The position numbers and the translations under genes are program-made. Below the pieces are notes generated by a model. It made no database searches, was not told where the DNA came from, and saw nothing but the letters and a program-made list of their open reading frames with translations. A stretch of 64,000 nt of DNA from Cepaea nemoralis (Eukaryota > Mollusca > Gastropoda > Stylommatophora > Helicidae), in NCBI GenBank assembly GCA_014155875.1, contig JACEFZ010014551.1, forward strand, positions 745,001 through 809,000, in the 5' to 3' direction. Position 1 is the stretch's first letter. Every line of letters begins with the position of its first letter. Below are positions 33,060 to 44,445 of this stretch, piece after piece.

Positions 33060-34980
33060 GCAACAGAACTGTTAAAACTCCTTTTTTTTTGCATCCCCCA
33101 TGGTGGACTCCAGAAGTAGACCATGCTTGGAAAGAAAAGAGAGCTGCAGTTCATCAGCTAAGGACAGTGCGACAGACACCCCGAAGCTCACGAGAGGAAG
33201 TGGATACAGCGGAAAATGTCAAGAAATATAAGGTGGAGGTTTTCAAGCGCTGTGCTGCAGAAGCTAAAAACGCAAAATGGGAATGTTTCATGAAGGAGAT
33301 TGGAGGTGATAAAACACTGCGAAAGTTCTGGAAGCAGCACAGACAAATACAAAGAAAAGATCGGCCTATGACAGTGGGAACAATTTATAGAGATGATGGT
33401 GTGCGAGTGACAACAGACAAAGAGAAAGGGGCAGATTTAGAGCAGACCAATCATAATGATGCGGACACCAGGGATGCAGTTAGAGAGGAGTTATCTGGCA
33501 CCATGAAGAATATGCATTATGAAGACATCATACGGGTTGAAGATGTTAAACATATTTTGAAAAAGGCCAAAGACACGGCACCAGGGCCTGATGGGATTAG
33601 GTATGGCCACATGAAGGCTTTGATCGATGCACACCTGAAGGAGATGACCGACTGCTTTAATCAGAGCTTTAGGACAGCATCAGTACCGCAGGACTGGGTG
33701 CACAGCTATCTCACCCCTCTCCCAAAAACATTCAAGGATCATTCTAAGCTTAGCGGCTTTAGGGTCATCACCCTTCAAAATACTTTTGGGAAGGTATCAG
33801 AAAAGATAGTCGCTGTCAAGCTGCAAGAGTTTTTGGAAAGGGGGAAGTTTCTTCCAAGAGGTCTAGGGAGCTACAGGCCAGGAAAATATACCTGGTCAAA
33901 TGCAGCCACTTTTGCGTTTGACGTTTATGAGGGGATCCAGAGTAGAAAGGAAACAATGGCGGCGGCGCTTGATCTCGAGCATGCATACAACAGAGTTAGA
34001 TATGATATTTTGATGACCGCACTGATGGAGAAGGGGGTCAATCCCTGGTTGGTGAAATGGATAGCAGCCGTCCTGTATTCTCGTCGGGTTGCTCTCCGTC
34101 TGGGTGCATGGACCTCAGAGCCACATATTTTAACCCCGGGACTGCCACAGGGATCTGCATATAAGCATTGGAGAGATAGGGTACAAACAGCCCAGGAGCT
34201 ACAGGCGACGGTAGACAATGTGATTGACAGTTGCACTGAAATGAGTGCTGTCACCAACCCGGAAAAGGCGGCTGTTTTATGGTGCTCTCTGGACAAAAGG
34301 ATTGTGTGATGACTGATGTCCCAAGCCTCACGATAGATGGTAGAAGCGTCAACAGAGAGAACAAACTGAAGTATCTGGTGAAGTAACAAACTGAAGTATC
34401 TGGGAATCACATTTGACAGGAGCCTATCTTTTGTGACTATGTGGAGATTAATGTGACAAGATCTCAAAAGGGACTCAATGCACTTAAAACTATGGCTGCA
34501 ATGGACACAGAGCAGAGAATGCTTTTCACACTATACCAGCACTTGATCCTCTCAGTGATTGATTATGGACTAGGACTGCTCACTATCTCAAAGATTCAGC
34601 TGGTTAAGTTAGAGCGCATACAGAACGAAGCTATGCTGGTCATTCTGGGATGCATCAGAGACACCCCAGTAGTGTGTATGCGTTACATCCTTGGTTTGCC
34701 GAGTGTTGCAGGTAGGCTCAATGTGATGCAGGCGAAGGCATACCTCAGAGTAGCTGCAGACACAGATCACCCATTGCATGAGGCGCTGGACGCAGTTAAG
34801 GGTCAGCGACTGATAAGAGGGAAATCATGGATGTCTCAGGCGCAGGATACGATCAGACATGTGTGCATCTTGGAGAACTTAAGCCTAGGAGAGGAGTGGG
34901 TCAGAGTGCCAGCGGAGCAATCAGACTTGTGCAGAGTTATAATCACATTGAGCCGGGAGTGGCCAGCAGAGGCGAATTAA
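33060..34980 (+). pseudogene. Reverse transcriptase of the I-like LINE, active site deleted
   Basis: The main frame (33089-34309) has KKAKDTAPGPDGIRYGHMK, WVHSYLTPLPKTFKDHSKL, FRVITLQNTFGKVSEKI, AAALDLEHAYNRVRYDIL (first catalytic Asp), LRLGAW and the motif GLPQGS. Directly after GLPQGSA comes YKHWRDRVQTAQELQ, which normally follows the F/YADD loop. The segment with the two catalytic aspartates is therefore missing without loss of frame. After 34309 a short duplication of ACTGAAGTATCTGG and a frameshift lead to the thumb region (34441-34980, MDTEQRMLFTLYQHLIL). Confidence 0.85.
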
Positions 34981-35460
34981 GTGGAAATCCAGCAATTAAT
35001 TGAGGATAATGCTCGCTCGGGTGATGTGATTATCTACACAGATGGTTCGGTGTCGAGAGGTAGGAGAAGTGGCTGGGGGTTCATAGCAAATGCTAATGCC
35101 CGACGTTTGGTGCAGGAGAGCCTGGCATATGATACCACAACATCTAGCTTAAGAATGGAGGTGGAGGCGGTCACTGCAACTTTCCGCTGGATCGAGAATA
35201 CGATCCACACACATATCGGGATTGTAACTGACTCAGAAAGCATGCTGAGGAAGGTGAGGACAGGCATGCTTCGTGCAGAGTGGCTTGCTTCGCTTCGGAG
35301 GTCACGGGTGGCAAGTATCACCTGGATCTTTTCTCCGGGCCTGGCCGGTGTGCTGGGAATGAAAAGGCGGACAGATTGGCTTTCTCTACAAAACTTGGTG
35401 GAGTATTGATGCATGACAAGGCAGACGTGGTTGCGGGCTTGTGGGAGCACGTGTACACCT
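34981..35460 (+). pseudogene. RNase H domain of the I-like LINE
   Basis: The frame from 34981 gives VIIYTDGSVSRGRRSGWGFI (first Asp), SSLRMEVEAVTATFRWI (Glu) and IGIVTDSESMLRKV (second Asp). The last block GNEKADRLAF is in another frame (about 35340-35390), so a frameshift separates it. RNase H removes template RNA during reverse transcription and is typical of I-type LINEs. Confidence 0.85.
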
Positions 35461-35681
35461 CGGAGTAGCAAATGGATCATCATGGTCTGGCAAGAATGAG
35501 GCAGCGAGGGAGTGACGAGCGGATCTGGCCGACGCTCGACACTCAGATGAATGGCGAGACGGACATATAATCAGATTGCCACTGGCACTATTGGTGTTGG
35601 AACTCTTCGCTGGCTGCTGAGGATGGGGACGGGGCGCCTGTGGGAATGCCCCGAATGCTGTGATGTCGGTTCCTAGATCAG

Positions 35682-35720
<39 letters not shown>

Positions 35721-35732
35721 ACAGATCATCCT

Positions 35733-35944
35733 CTTTGCACATCGAACTATTCAGTCCATAAGTGCTCGGATCCCCTCCTCAGCAATTCCTGCAGCGTGTA
35801 GCGGCTCATAACACCAGTTATGTGTTGGTTTATTACTCCTCTTTAGCTTCCTGCGTAGTGTTCTTGTTTGGCCACACCTCTTTTAACTTTCTGTTCTCGC
35901 AGCCTGAACATGCTTGTAGATTCCCAATCATCGCTTGGTAGAAT
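35733..35944. other. Spacer between I-like LINE and minisatellite
   Basis: No coding signature. The stretch CCATAAGTGCTCGGATCCCC (35756-35775) loosely resembles the SINE-2 3' module, but too weakly to call. Confidence 0.4.
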
Positions 35945-36120
35945 TTTCGCAGATTTAAGTTCACCCTCACGACATGTATCACTGTAGATGTTGTAAGTTC
36001 ACCTTCACTACATGTAATCACTTCTAATATAAGTTTACCCTCACTATATGCAATCATTTTAGATTAAGTTTACCCTCACTACATGCAATCACTGCAGATG
36101 TAATTTCACCCGCACTATAG
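35945..36120. repeat. Minisatellite, third block
   Basis: Units with TTCACCTTCACTACATGTAA and CAATCACTGCAGATGTAA, the same array as at 29.8 and 31.0 kb. Confidence 0.75.
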
Positions 36121-36189
36121 ATGCGTACCTGAATACCATATATTATTTACTATGTATGTTTTATATGTGCATGCCAGCCAAGCAGGCTT

Positions 36190-36535
36190 GACAATAATCT
36201 TCTCTGCCACAATTGCTTACAGAGAAGATTACTGTCAGATGTTCAAGACTGTCACAATTTCTTACAAGAGAAAATTACTGTCAGGTATGCATGGCTGTCA
36301 CAATTGCTTATAGAGAAGATTACTGTCAGGTGTTCAAGACTGTCACAATTGCTTATAGAGAAGATTACTCTCAGGTATGCATGGCTGTCACAATTGCTTA
36401 CAGTGAAGATTACTGTCTAATATGCATGACTGTCACAATTGCCTACAGAGAAGATTACTGTCAGGTGTTCATGACTACCACAATGCTTACAGAGAAGATT
36501 ACTGTCAGGTATGCCTGGCTGACATAAAAACGTAA
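36190..36535. repeat. 45-bp minisatellite
   Basis: About eight units of roughly 45 bp, each with CACAATTGCTTACAGAGAAG and ATTACTGTCAGGTATGCATG. Confidence 0.9.
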
Positions 36536-36964
36536 TAGTAAGTAATATTTGATATTCCGGTAGTCAAGTGTAGAGAGTGAACCCATGCATACATGTATGT
36601 CATCTTTTCGCAATCCCATATATGTATGTAATCTGTATGCAATCCATGTGTAATCTCTGTGTAATTCGTGTGTAATTTATGCGCAATCCATGTTAAATCT
36701 ATGCATACCACTCTAGTTCAGGTTTCAAACAGCGCGTAGTTTACGGCGAAAGCATGTACGTTTACTCCACCACTTTCCTCCGCTCTGGTATTCTATTATA
36801 AACACCAGATATTAATTTTACGTCCGTCAAGTCAAGTTATTTATTCACATGTCATATTAGATCATATGTCGCGTAATACTATTTAGTCACATCTTTTTGA
36901 TGGCAATTATTTAGTCAAATGTTGTGTAATAGTTGTTCAATGACATATCTCGTAAGGTTATAAA
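36536..36964. other. No recognisable gene
   Basis: Contains short degenerate ATCCATGTGTAATC-type repeats (36610-36710); nothing else identifiable. Confidence 0.5.
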
Positions 36965-37460
36965 TGTAATGTCTGGTTATTCTGTCATATGTCATGTCTG
37001 GCTATTCTATCATATGTCATGTCTGGCTATTCTATCATATGTCATGTCTGGTTATTCTGTCAAATGTCATGTTTGTTTATTCTGTCATAAGTCATGTCTG
37101 GTTATTCTGTCATATGTCATGTATGGTTGTTCTGTCAAATGTCATGTCTGGTTATTCTGTCAAATGTCATGTCTGTTTATCATGTCATAAGTCATGTCTG
37201 GTTATTCTGTCATATGTCATGTCTGGTTATTCTGTCATATGTCATGTCTGGTTATTCTGTCATATGTCATGTCTGGTTATTCTGTCATATGTCATGTCTG
37301 GTTGTTCTGTCATAAGTCATGTCTGGTTGTTCTGTCATATGTCATGTCTGGTTGTTCTGTCATATGTCATGTCTGGTTGTTCTGTCATAAGTCATGTCTG
37401 GTTGTTCTGTCATATGTCATGTCTGGTTGTTCTGTCATATGTCATGTTTGGTTATTCTAC
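36965..37460. repeat. 25-bp minisatellite, block 1
   Basis: About 20 tandem units of 25 bp, TCTGGTTATTCTGTCATATG plus TCATG. Because 25 is not a multiple of three and the unit has no stop in any forward frame, all three plus-strand frames stay open and encode repetitive MSCLVILSYV-like strings; these are not genes. Confidence 0.95.
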
Positions 37461-38689
37461 CCTTCCGGTGTGTACTGTTTCTCGTACGGCACTCAAAAAA
37501 GTTCACTCCTGCCCGTGTTTTGACTCCCCAGTTTACTTCTGCTAGTCGATTCTTCGTATTCGTAAACCTTGCCTCTGTGCCGTGGATAACATTCCACCGT
37601 AGGTCTCGCCTCCCCGGGATGATTTTGCATAAGTCTCTCTGTGCGGAACTGTTCCTGTGTGTTATTACCTGCGCTTGCCTACAACTGTTCACTTTGAACC
37701 AAGTCGTCTGCTACGACGCTTATGAAAAATGATTCGCCGTGATTTTGTTTATCTGTGATTGTCGTTGTTTTCAAATTTGATCTCGCACCCTGTTCTGTAA
37801 TGGAGAGCTTCAAAATAATCCTCTGCACCGGGTTTTGTAGACTTGACCTCCCCCAGTTAATCTTCTGTGAAAAGGTTGTTATGACAGAGTGACAGATAGA
37901 AGTGGCTGTGGTTGTGTCTAGAGGATGTCATTCTGAATAATGTGGTGGACGACTGATCAACAACGATGAATCAATTTCGAACAGCAGACCTCGCACACGC
38001 GATTTTAATTGGAACACACTTGATGATACAACACTCATAAGGAACACTTCAGCATATAACTATATCTACATATATTGCATCTGCATAGTTACAGCACACT
38101 CCGAGTATAATTTAACCCAATAAAATCCTGCGACCACACTATTGCCGTTTAATGGCCTCGCACACTACACTGCTACTGACTCTTCTCCGCCCATGCCTTG
38201 AACCACCTCCTCTGAAGTCTCTTCTCTCTCTCGACTCAGCTCCGAAATCAACTCGACTAGTTAAGTATGCACTACTTAACTCACAAAAACCACCAGGCGG
38301 ACTAGTCCCTAACTCCGCCACAACTCTACTCAACTCCCCGTAATTTGCCCAGGCTTGTGTCTTTATTCACTCTGCCCAGACCTCCCAAGAAACATCATTT
38401 AACCTCTTTAACCCCAATGTAACTTACTCCAACATAATCTTACTGAGTTTCCCCTTTGTCTCTTAGTTTTCTAGCATGTATTCATATGCGCCTTCGTGCC
38501 TTAGACTGACATCTCCGTGATATATACTCCATTCTGTTTAGGGCCCATCTTTGTATTAGAATTCCTATCTCCACCTTTCTGACCTAACATCCGTCTCATT
38601 CTCATCTGACCCTGTCACCCCTGCTAGTATGATAAAATTCCTACCTCGTCCGTTAACCCCAGATTTGCATAAACAAACGCACGTTACAG
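37461..38689. other. Unclassified 1.2 kb block inside the 25-bp array
   Basis: Sequence unlike the arrays on either side, more GC-rich and CT-rich. No domain, tRNA box, LTR terminus or duplication could be identified. It may be an insertion with decayed ends. Confidence 0.5.
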
Positions 38690-39520
38690 TCATGTATGGT
38701 TGTTCTGTCACATGTCATGCCTGGTTGTTCTGTCACATGTCATGTCTGGTTGTTCTGTCACATGTCCTGCCTGTTTGTTCTGTAATATATCATGTCTAGT
38801 TATTCTGTCATATGTCATGCCTGGTTGTTCTGTAATATGTCATGTCTAGTTATTCTGTCATATGTCATGTCTAGTAATTCTGTCATATGTCATGCCTGGT
38901 TGTTCTGTCATATGTCATGCCTGGTTGTTCTGTCATATGTCATGTCTAGTTATTCTGTCATATGTCATGTCTAGTTATTCTGTCATATGTCATGTCTAGT
39001 TATTCTGTCATATATCATGTCTAGTTATTCTGTCATATGTCATGCCTGGTTGTTCTGTCATATGTCATGCCTAGTTGTTCTGTCATATGTCATGCCTGGT
39101 TGTTCTGTCATATGTCATGCCTGGCTGTTCTGTCATATGTCATGCCTGGTTGTTCTGTCATATGTCATGTCTGGTTGTTCTGTCATATGTCATGCCTGAT
39201 TGTTCTGTCATATGTCATGCCTGGTTGTTCTGTCATATGTCATGCCTGGTTGTTCTGTCATATGTCATGCCTGGTTGTTCTGTCATATGTCATGCCTGGT
39301 TGTTCTGTCATATGTCATGCCTGGTTGTTCTGTCATATGTCATGCCTGGTTGTTCTGTCATATGTCATGTCTGGTTGTTCTGTCATATGTCATGCCTGGT
39401 TGTTCTGTCATATGTCATGTCTGGTTTTTCTGTCATATGTCATGTCTAGTTATTATGTCATATGTCATGTCTAGTTATTCTGTCATATGTCATGTCTGTT
39501 AATTCTGTCGTATGCCATGT
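38690..39520. repeat. 25-bp minisatellite, block 2
   Basis: About 33 units of 25 bp, mainly GCCTGGTTGTTCTGTCATAT plus GTCAT, with a TCTAGTTATTC subtype at both ends. Same family as block 1 but dominated by a different unit variant. Confidence 0.95.
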
Positions 39521-39767
39521 CACTCGTTCTGATTTGCGGTTAGTCAGTCACATATTATGTTAGACTATTTAATCAATTATTATACCAGATTATGCAGTCA
39601 CGTGGTGTATTACATTATGTAAGTGAACTGCCACATCAGGTTATTTGGTCACATGTCATTTCAAGTTATTCAGGCATCCGTCATATCTTGTAATTCAGTA
39701 ATATATCACGTCGGGCTATTCAGTCATCTGTCATATCATGTAATTCAGTAACATATTATGTCGGGCT
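39521..39767. repeat. Diverged 25/50-bp minisatellite, left of LINE-F
   Basis: Degenerate units such as TATTCAGTCATCTGTCATAT and CATGTAATTCAGTAACATAT. They form a ~50-bp double unit of the same array. Confidence 0.8.
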
Positions 39768-41266
39768 GCCTCACAGCCCATCTCGATCAAGGTCTTCTTC
39801 CTGAGAGTCAATGTGGCTTCAGAAAAGAACGTGGAACTGTTGACATGATTTTCGCTGCAAGGCAGCTGCAAGAGAAATGTCAGGAACAGAACTGCGAAAT
39901 GTTCTCCACTTTCATTGACCTCACCAAGGCTTTTGATACAGTCAGCAGAGAAGGACTGTGGAAGATTATGGCAAAATATGGCTGTCCACGAAAGTTTGTC
40001 CAAATAGTGCGGCTATTTCATGACGGCATGCAGGCAAGAGTACAGGAAAATGGTGAGCTGTCTGAACCCTTTCCTGTCACCAATGGAGTGAAGCAAGGAT
40101 GTGTCCTGGCACCAACACTGTTCAGCCTCATGTTTTCAGCCATGTTGATGAATGCCTTCGAGAACGACGACATTGGAATAGACATCAACTACCGTATGGA
40201 TGGAAAGTTATTCAATCTCAGAAGGCTGAAAGCTAAAACCAAAATTGACAGTGGCACCGTCAGAGAGCTCCTGTTTGCTGATGATTGCGCTCTATACGCC
40301 AACTCAGAGGCGGACATGCAACATAATGTTTCAGCTTTCTCACATGCCTGTGCCAACTTTGGGCTCAATATCAACTTGGAGAAGACTGTAGTTATGTACC
40401 AGCCAGCTCCAGGGAATAATCACACTGTGCCGAATATCAAAGTGAATGATCATAGACTAAGTGTTGTGGACAAATTTACCTATCTTGGCAGCACCGTGTC
40501 ACAAGCTGCCACAATCGATGACGAAGTAAATGCAAGAATCTCCAAGGCCAGTGCAGCCTTTGGCAGACTGTACAAGAATGTATGGGACAGAACTGGAATA
40601 AGCCTGCAAACAAAGCTAAAAGTCTACAAAGCAGTTGTACTATCCACACTGCTATATGCTTGTGAAACCTGGACTGTTTATCAGCGACACGCTAGGAAAT
40701 TAAACCACTTCCACACAGTCTGCCTAAGGAAGCTACTGAAGATTAAATGGCAAGACAAGATTCCAGACACTGAAGTCCTAGAAAGAGCATCCATACCCAG
40801 TATCCACACTCTACTGATGAAGAATCAGATTCGCTGGGCTGGTCACTTGACTCGCATGCCAGATCACAGGCTCCCTAAACGAATTTTTTACAGCGAACTG
40901 CGTTGTGGTAAACGCTCCCAAGGTGGCCAGAGGAAACGTTTTAAAGACACTCTGAAAATTTCACTGAATGCTTTTGGAATTCATCATGACACCTGGGAGG
41001 CTGCAGCCAGAGACCGAAATTCGTGGCGTGCATCATTGCGCAAAGGTGCAGTTATATGTGAGGCAACCAGGACTGCAAGAGCTGTGAAGAAAAGGCAGGA
41101 CAGAAAAACCACTGCAGGAAATCCTCCTCCAGAGACGTCAAGCATTCTTTGTCCACATTGTCAAAGAACATTTCGAGCCAAAATAGGCCTTATCAGCCAT
41201 CTTAGAACCCACGGCTCCACACCTTCAACCCCACTGGATGAAATGAATGGTCATCATCATTCTTGA
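39768..41266 (+). CDS. LINE-F reverse transcriptase, open C-terminal ~500 codons
   Basis: RT blocks in order: ESQCGFRKERGTVDMIFAAR, TFIDLTKAFDTVSREGLW, NGVKQGCVLAPTLFSLMFSA, RELLFADDCALYANSEADMQ with both catalytic aspartates, FTYLGSTVSQ, YACETWTVYQRHARKLNHF, RWAGHLTRMPDHRLPKRI and GKRSQGGQRKRFKDTLK. It ends with a C2H2 finger, CPHCQRTF plus IGLISHLRTH, then about 18 residues. No stop interrupts it. The true N-terminus and endonuclease were lost by 5' truncation, so it cannot move alone. It is closely related to LINE-E and to the copy at 60.5 kb. Confidence 0.9.
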
Positions 41267-41278
41267 TGGACAAACAAC
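39768..41278 (+). mobile_element. LINE-F copy, 5'-truncated, inserted in minisatellite
   Basis: A 10-bp duplication ATGTCGGGCT (39758-39767 and 41279-41288) bounds 1,511 bp. The 5' end lies inside the RT. The 3' end is GATGGACAAACAAC without poly-A. The coding part is open from end to end (see next entry), so this is one of the youngest LINE insertions here. Confidence 0.9.
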
Positions 41279-41960
41279 ATGTCGGGCTATTCAGTCATCT
41301 GTCATATCATGTAATTCAGTAACATATTATGTGGGGTTATTCAGTCATCTGTCATATAATGTAATTCATTAACATATCATGTGGAGTTATTCAGTCATCT
41401 GTCATATCATGTAATTCATTACCATATCATGTTCGGTTATTCAGTCACATGTCATATCATGTAATTCAGTAACATATCATGTGGGGTTATTCAGTCACAT
41501 GTCATGCCATGCTATTGAGTCAAATACCGTGTGGGATTATTCAGTCACATGGTATGTCAGGTTACTCAGTCAAATATAATTCACATTGTGCTGTCACATT
41601 AGGTGTGATATTAATCAGTAACATAAGATGTCAGAATAAGCAACAGCGTAAGAAGTGACACTAACCAGTAACATAAGATATCAGGTTATATAGTCACATA
41701 AGCTATTAGATAATCAGTAACATAAGATGGCACACTTAGCAACAACATACGATATTAATTCAATATGTAACATAAGAAGTTATGTCACGTAACATGTCAG
41801 ATTATTCAGTCTAGTAACTGTGTGAGATGGATGAAAGATGATCACTCACGCCACTCGTCACGAGGATGATGATATAACGGGTTATTCAGTCAAGTTTCGT
41901 GACAAGTTACTCAGACACATGCTATTTCAGGTTATTCAATCACACGCCAGGCTCTGATGC
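41279..41960. repeat. Diverged 25/50-bp minisatellite, right of LINE-F
   Basis: The array resumes after the LINE-F duplication with TATTCAGTCATCTGTCATAT units and becomes progressively irregular toward 41960. Confidence 0.8.
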
Positions 41961-42549
41961 ACTCCAAAGCGATGCCACGTTTTAAAGTTATGAGCTCACG
42001 GTCGGCTTGATGAAATCCTATTTGCAGTACAGGCGTTAATTATGTCTTAACCAGCTTACAGAGACCAATTAAGTACAACCACATCACCAACAAAAACTAC
42101 CTCCACAAAAACGTCAACCCAGACAATAAATTAATCGCGAATAAACCTTGTCTCTATCGTGGGTGGAACGAGCGACCGTGATCGTCAGTGACATCCTAGC
42201 AACCGCAGATTTAAGTACATCTCTTCAACGTCATTGTAATGAGACTCCCCTGTTGGCAGACACAGTTCAAATAAAGAGTGTCTCGGGAGCGTGCGAAAAC
42301 AATCATTCAGATATCGATCACGTTGTCCTTATGTGCAGGTTATAAGCAAAGCGGCGCTGGCATTGTTCCCCTCGGAGTAAAATAAACACCATGTCTTCAT
42401 GTGCTTCATTTAATCTCTTCATTCCGGTTCCATTGAGGAAATTGGTGAATACTCTATTGGACTAGCTTGTCACGAAGTCATGTAGAATAATATCGATTTG
42501 TTCGAATTTCAGAGTCGAAGTTTGTCGCGATCAGCGAGAGTCTATAATT
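41961..42549. other. No recognisable gene
   Basis: Nothing identifiable. Confidence 0.4.
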
Positions 42550-43641
42550 AACCTGCCCTGCAAGATCGCCGGACTCCCTGGCGAAGGGCTTTACGGGCTT
42601 TCGCCGTAACCCCGTATATTCTAGTGAATAACGCAGCTGCGCCAGAACCGGCAGCGGTTCGAACAGCGCTGGTAACTTACGGGGATATGTGAGCCGGTCG
42701 CTCAGAAAGCAATGGCAAACTACATCCATCCATCCATCATGTGCCATGCCGGTAAGCGTGGGCGGTCATGTTCTGCTATCTCACTCGATCACCAGAGTCG
42801 TGGATCAGCTCCGTGTTCCTGTCTCGACCATGCCATGTGGGCCAAACCATCCACGTATTTACTTCTCGGTCTTCCCCTTGGTCTCTTCCCTTCGATCTTG
42901 CCAGTTGTCACCAAGTTCTCCAATTCATTTCTTCAAATAACATGCCCAACAAATTTTGACTGTCTACGTCTAATGACTCTAATCAGTTTACGATCTTCAT
43001 TTGTTTCTTGAAGGACTTTTTCATTGGTTGTTCTGTCTGTCCATGGTATTCTTTGCATTTTCCTCAGACACCACATTTCCACAACCGTCAGCTGTTTTTT
43101 CAGCTTGACTGCTTATTGTCCACGCTTCACATCCATACAAAAGTATAAGTTCTATGTAGCACCTCAACACTCTTTTTCTCTTTTCAATTGATATCTTTTT
43201 ATTGGTCAGTATGTTTTTCATCTTGCAAAAGGCTACCTTCGCAATGGCAATTCTTGTTCTAATCTCTTCAAGTCATCTCCCATCCGATGTTATGACTGTG
43301 CCGAGATAACAGTATCGATTCACTTGTTTAAGAATATGCCCATCTACTCGTATATCACATTGTGGTATTTCCTTCTTCCTAGTTACGACCTGTGTCTTCT
43401 TAATATTCAAGTTCCAACCCTAGTTGTTCACTGTGTGCAACAACCGCATCTACTAAATGTTGCAGGTCATGTTCATTGTCTGCAATCAAGACTGTATCAT
43501 CTGCATATCTAATGTTATTTATGTATCATCCCCCAGTGGCAAACTACTGAGCGTAATCTTGCCTAGTACATCAACTGCAGCTAATAAATGCTGATGTTGA
43601 CTGCAACGTCCTGTAAGTTATATGCAACATAAAAAACAAGG
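42550..43641 (+). mobile_element. SINE-1 copy c, split by LINE-A
   Basis: The SINE head and part of the body are at 42550-42723 (ACTTACGGGGATATGTGAGCC, then AGAAAGCAATGGCAAACTAC). The rest, from CTGAGCGTAATCTTGCC to a tail GTTATATGCAACATAAAAAA, resumes at 43548. The break lies exactly within the conserved motif. Confidence 0.85.
42724..43536 (-). mobile_element. LINE-A insertion in SINE-1
   Basis: An 11-bp duplication TGGCAAACTAC (42713-42723 and 43537-43547) bounds 813 bp. The minus strand encodes the LINE-A RT from the YADD region (43490-43510) through LLYGCEAWTISSQAEK to the 3' end and a (GGAT)n tail, seen as ATCCATCCATCC at 42724-42736. It is 5'-truncated and frame-shifted. Confidence 0.9.
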
Positions 43642-43894
43642 TCAGTTGCCGTCCCCCTGGTCTAAGCGTTTCACGACTTTCTCCGCAATCCCGTACATCT
43701 CTCGTGAGTAACGTGACATGTGCAAGAATCGGTAGCGGTTCTCTCCGCGTCGGTAACTTACGTGGTATGTGAGCCGGTCCCTCAGAAAGCAATGGCAAAC
43801 TACTGAGCGTAATCTTGCCAAGAAATCGACAATCAGCTGAAAGATGCTGATGTTGACAGCCATGTCCTGTAAAGGATATGCGAAAAAAAAGTCA
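43642..43894 (+). mobile_element. SINE-1 copy d
   Basis: A full-length member: the head has a degenerate tRNA-like CCCTGGTCTAAGCGTTTCAC; the body has GTGAGCCGGTCCCTCAGAAA and the conserved GCAATGGCAAACTACTGAGC; the tail is GGATATGCGAAAAAAAA. It follows copy c directly. GTCAGTT occurs on both sides (43641-43648 region and 43891-43897) and is the likely duplication. Confidence 0.8.
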
Positions 43895-44144
43895 GTTACG
43901 CTATGATGAGATTTGGCCTAAAAGATATATTTAACGTGTCCAACAAAAACGACTAACTTGCATGTGTTTCTGTTGCCAGGACGTGATGTAGACCATTGAA
44001 CAGACATTAGTATAGCATGGCAGGTGTCTGCATTAAAGCATAGACTTTACAGACTACAGCTGAATTTCCCAACATAGTTTACAATCGAGTGTCATATCAT
44101 TGTATATTATTCAGTCTGAAGGCTGTCTAGCAATTTATCAAACG
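43895..44144. other. No recognisable gene
   Basis: Nothing identifiable. Confidence 0.4.
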
Positions 44145-44445
44145 TGTTCTCGTCATCATCGTGTGCCATGCCGATAAGCGTGGTTGGTCATGGCTCGCTA
44201 TCTCACACGATCACCAGTCTTGGATTAAGTCTGTATCCTTGCCCCTATTATGCCATGGGGCTAACCCATCTCTTTGTCCTGCCTTGGCTTGTCCCTGTCA
44301 ATGTGAAAGCTGTTACCATGTGTTTACAGTTGATTTGTCATCATTATGCCACCAAAATATCTTGACTGTCTATGTCAAATGTCTCTAAGTAATTTACGGT
44401 TTTCATTTATTTCCTAAAGGACTGTCTCATTTTTTTTTTCTGTTT
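44145..44445 (-). mobile_element. Old LINE-A-like 3' fragment, antisense
   Basis: The minus strand matches the LINE-A 3' end (GTGCCATGCCGATAAGCGTG on the plus strand, then diverged segments as at 28.16 kb). Large deletions; no frame survives. Confidence 0.6.

Larger units (their letters stand above)
31418..35717 (+). mobile_element. I/Nimb-like LINE with RNase H, full span
   Basis: A 15-bp duplication TCGACAGATCATCCT (31403-31417 and 35718-35732) defines a 4.3 kb insertion. Its 3' end is a (TCAA)n tail (35682-35717). Order: leader, a basic stretch (31772-31963), endonuclease (31980-33018, itself split by a 336-bp insertion), RT (33060-34980) and RNase H (34981-35460). An RNase H domain plus a short-repeat tail fits the I superfamily. 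Several frameshifts and a deletion of the RT active site make it inactive. Confidence 0.88.

Noticed and set aside
36994..39502. Long overlapping open frames (100-183 codons) in three forward frames
   Set aside because: They translate a 25-bp tandem repeat that lacks stops in all forward frames; no protein family signature.
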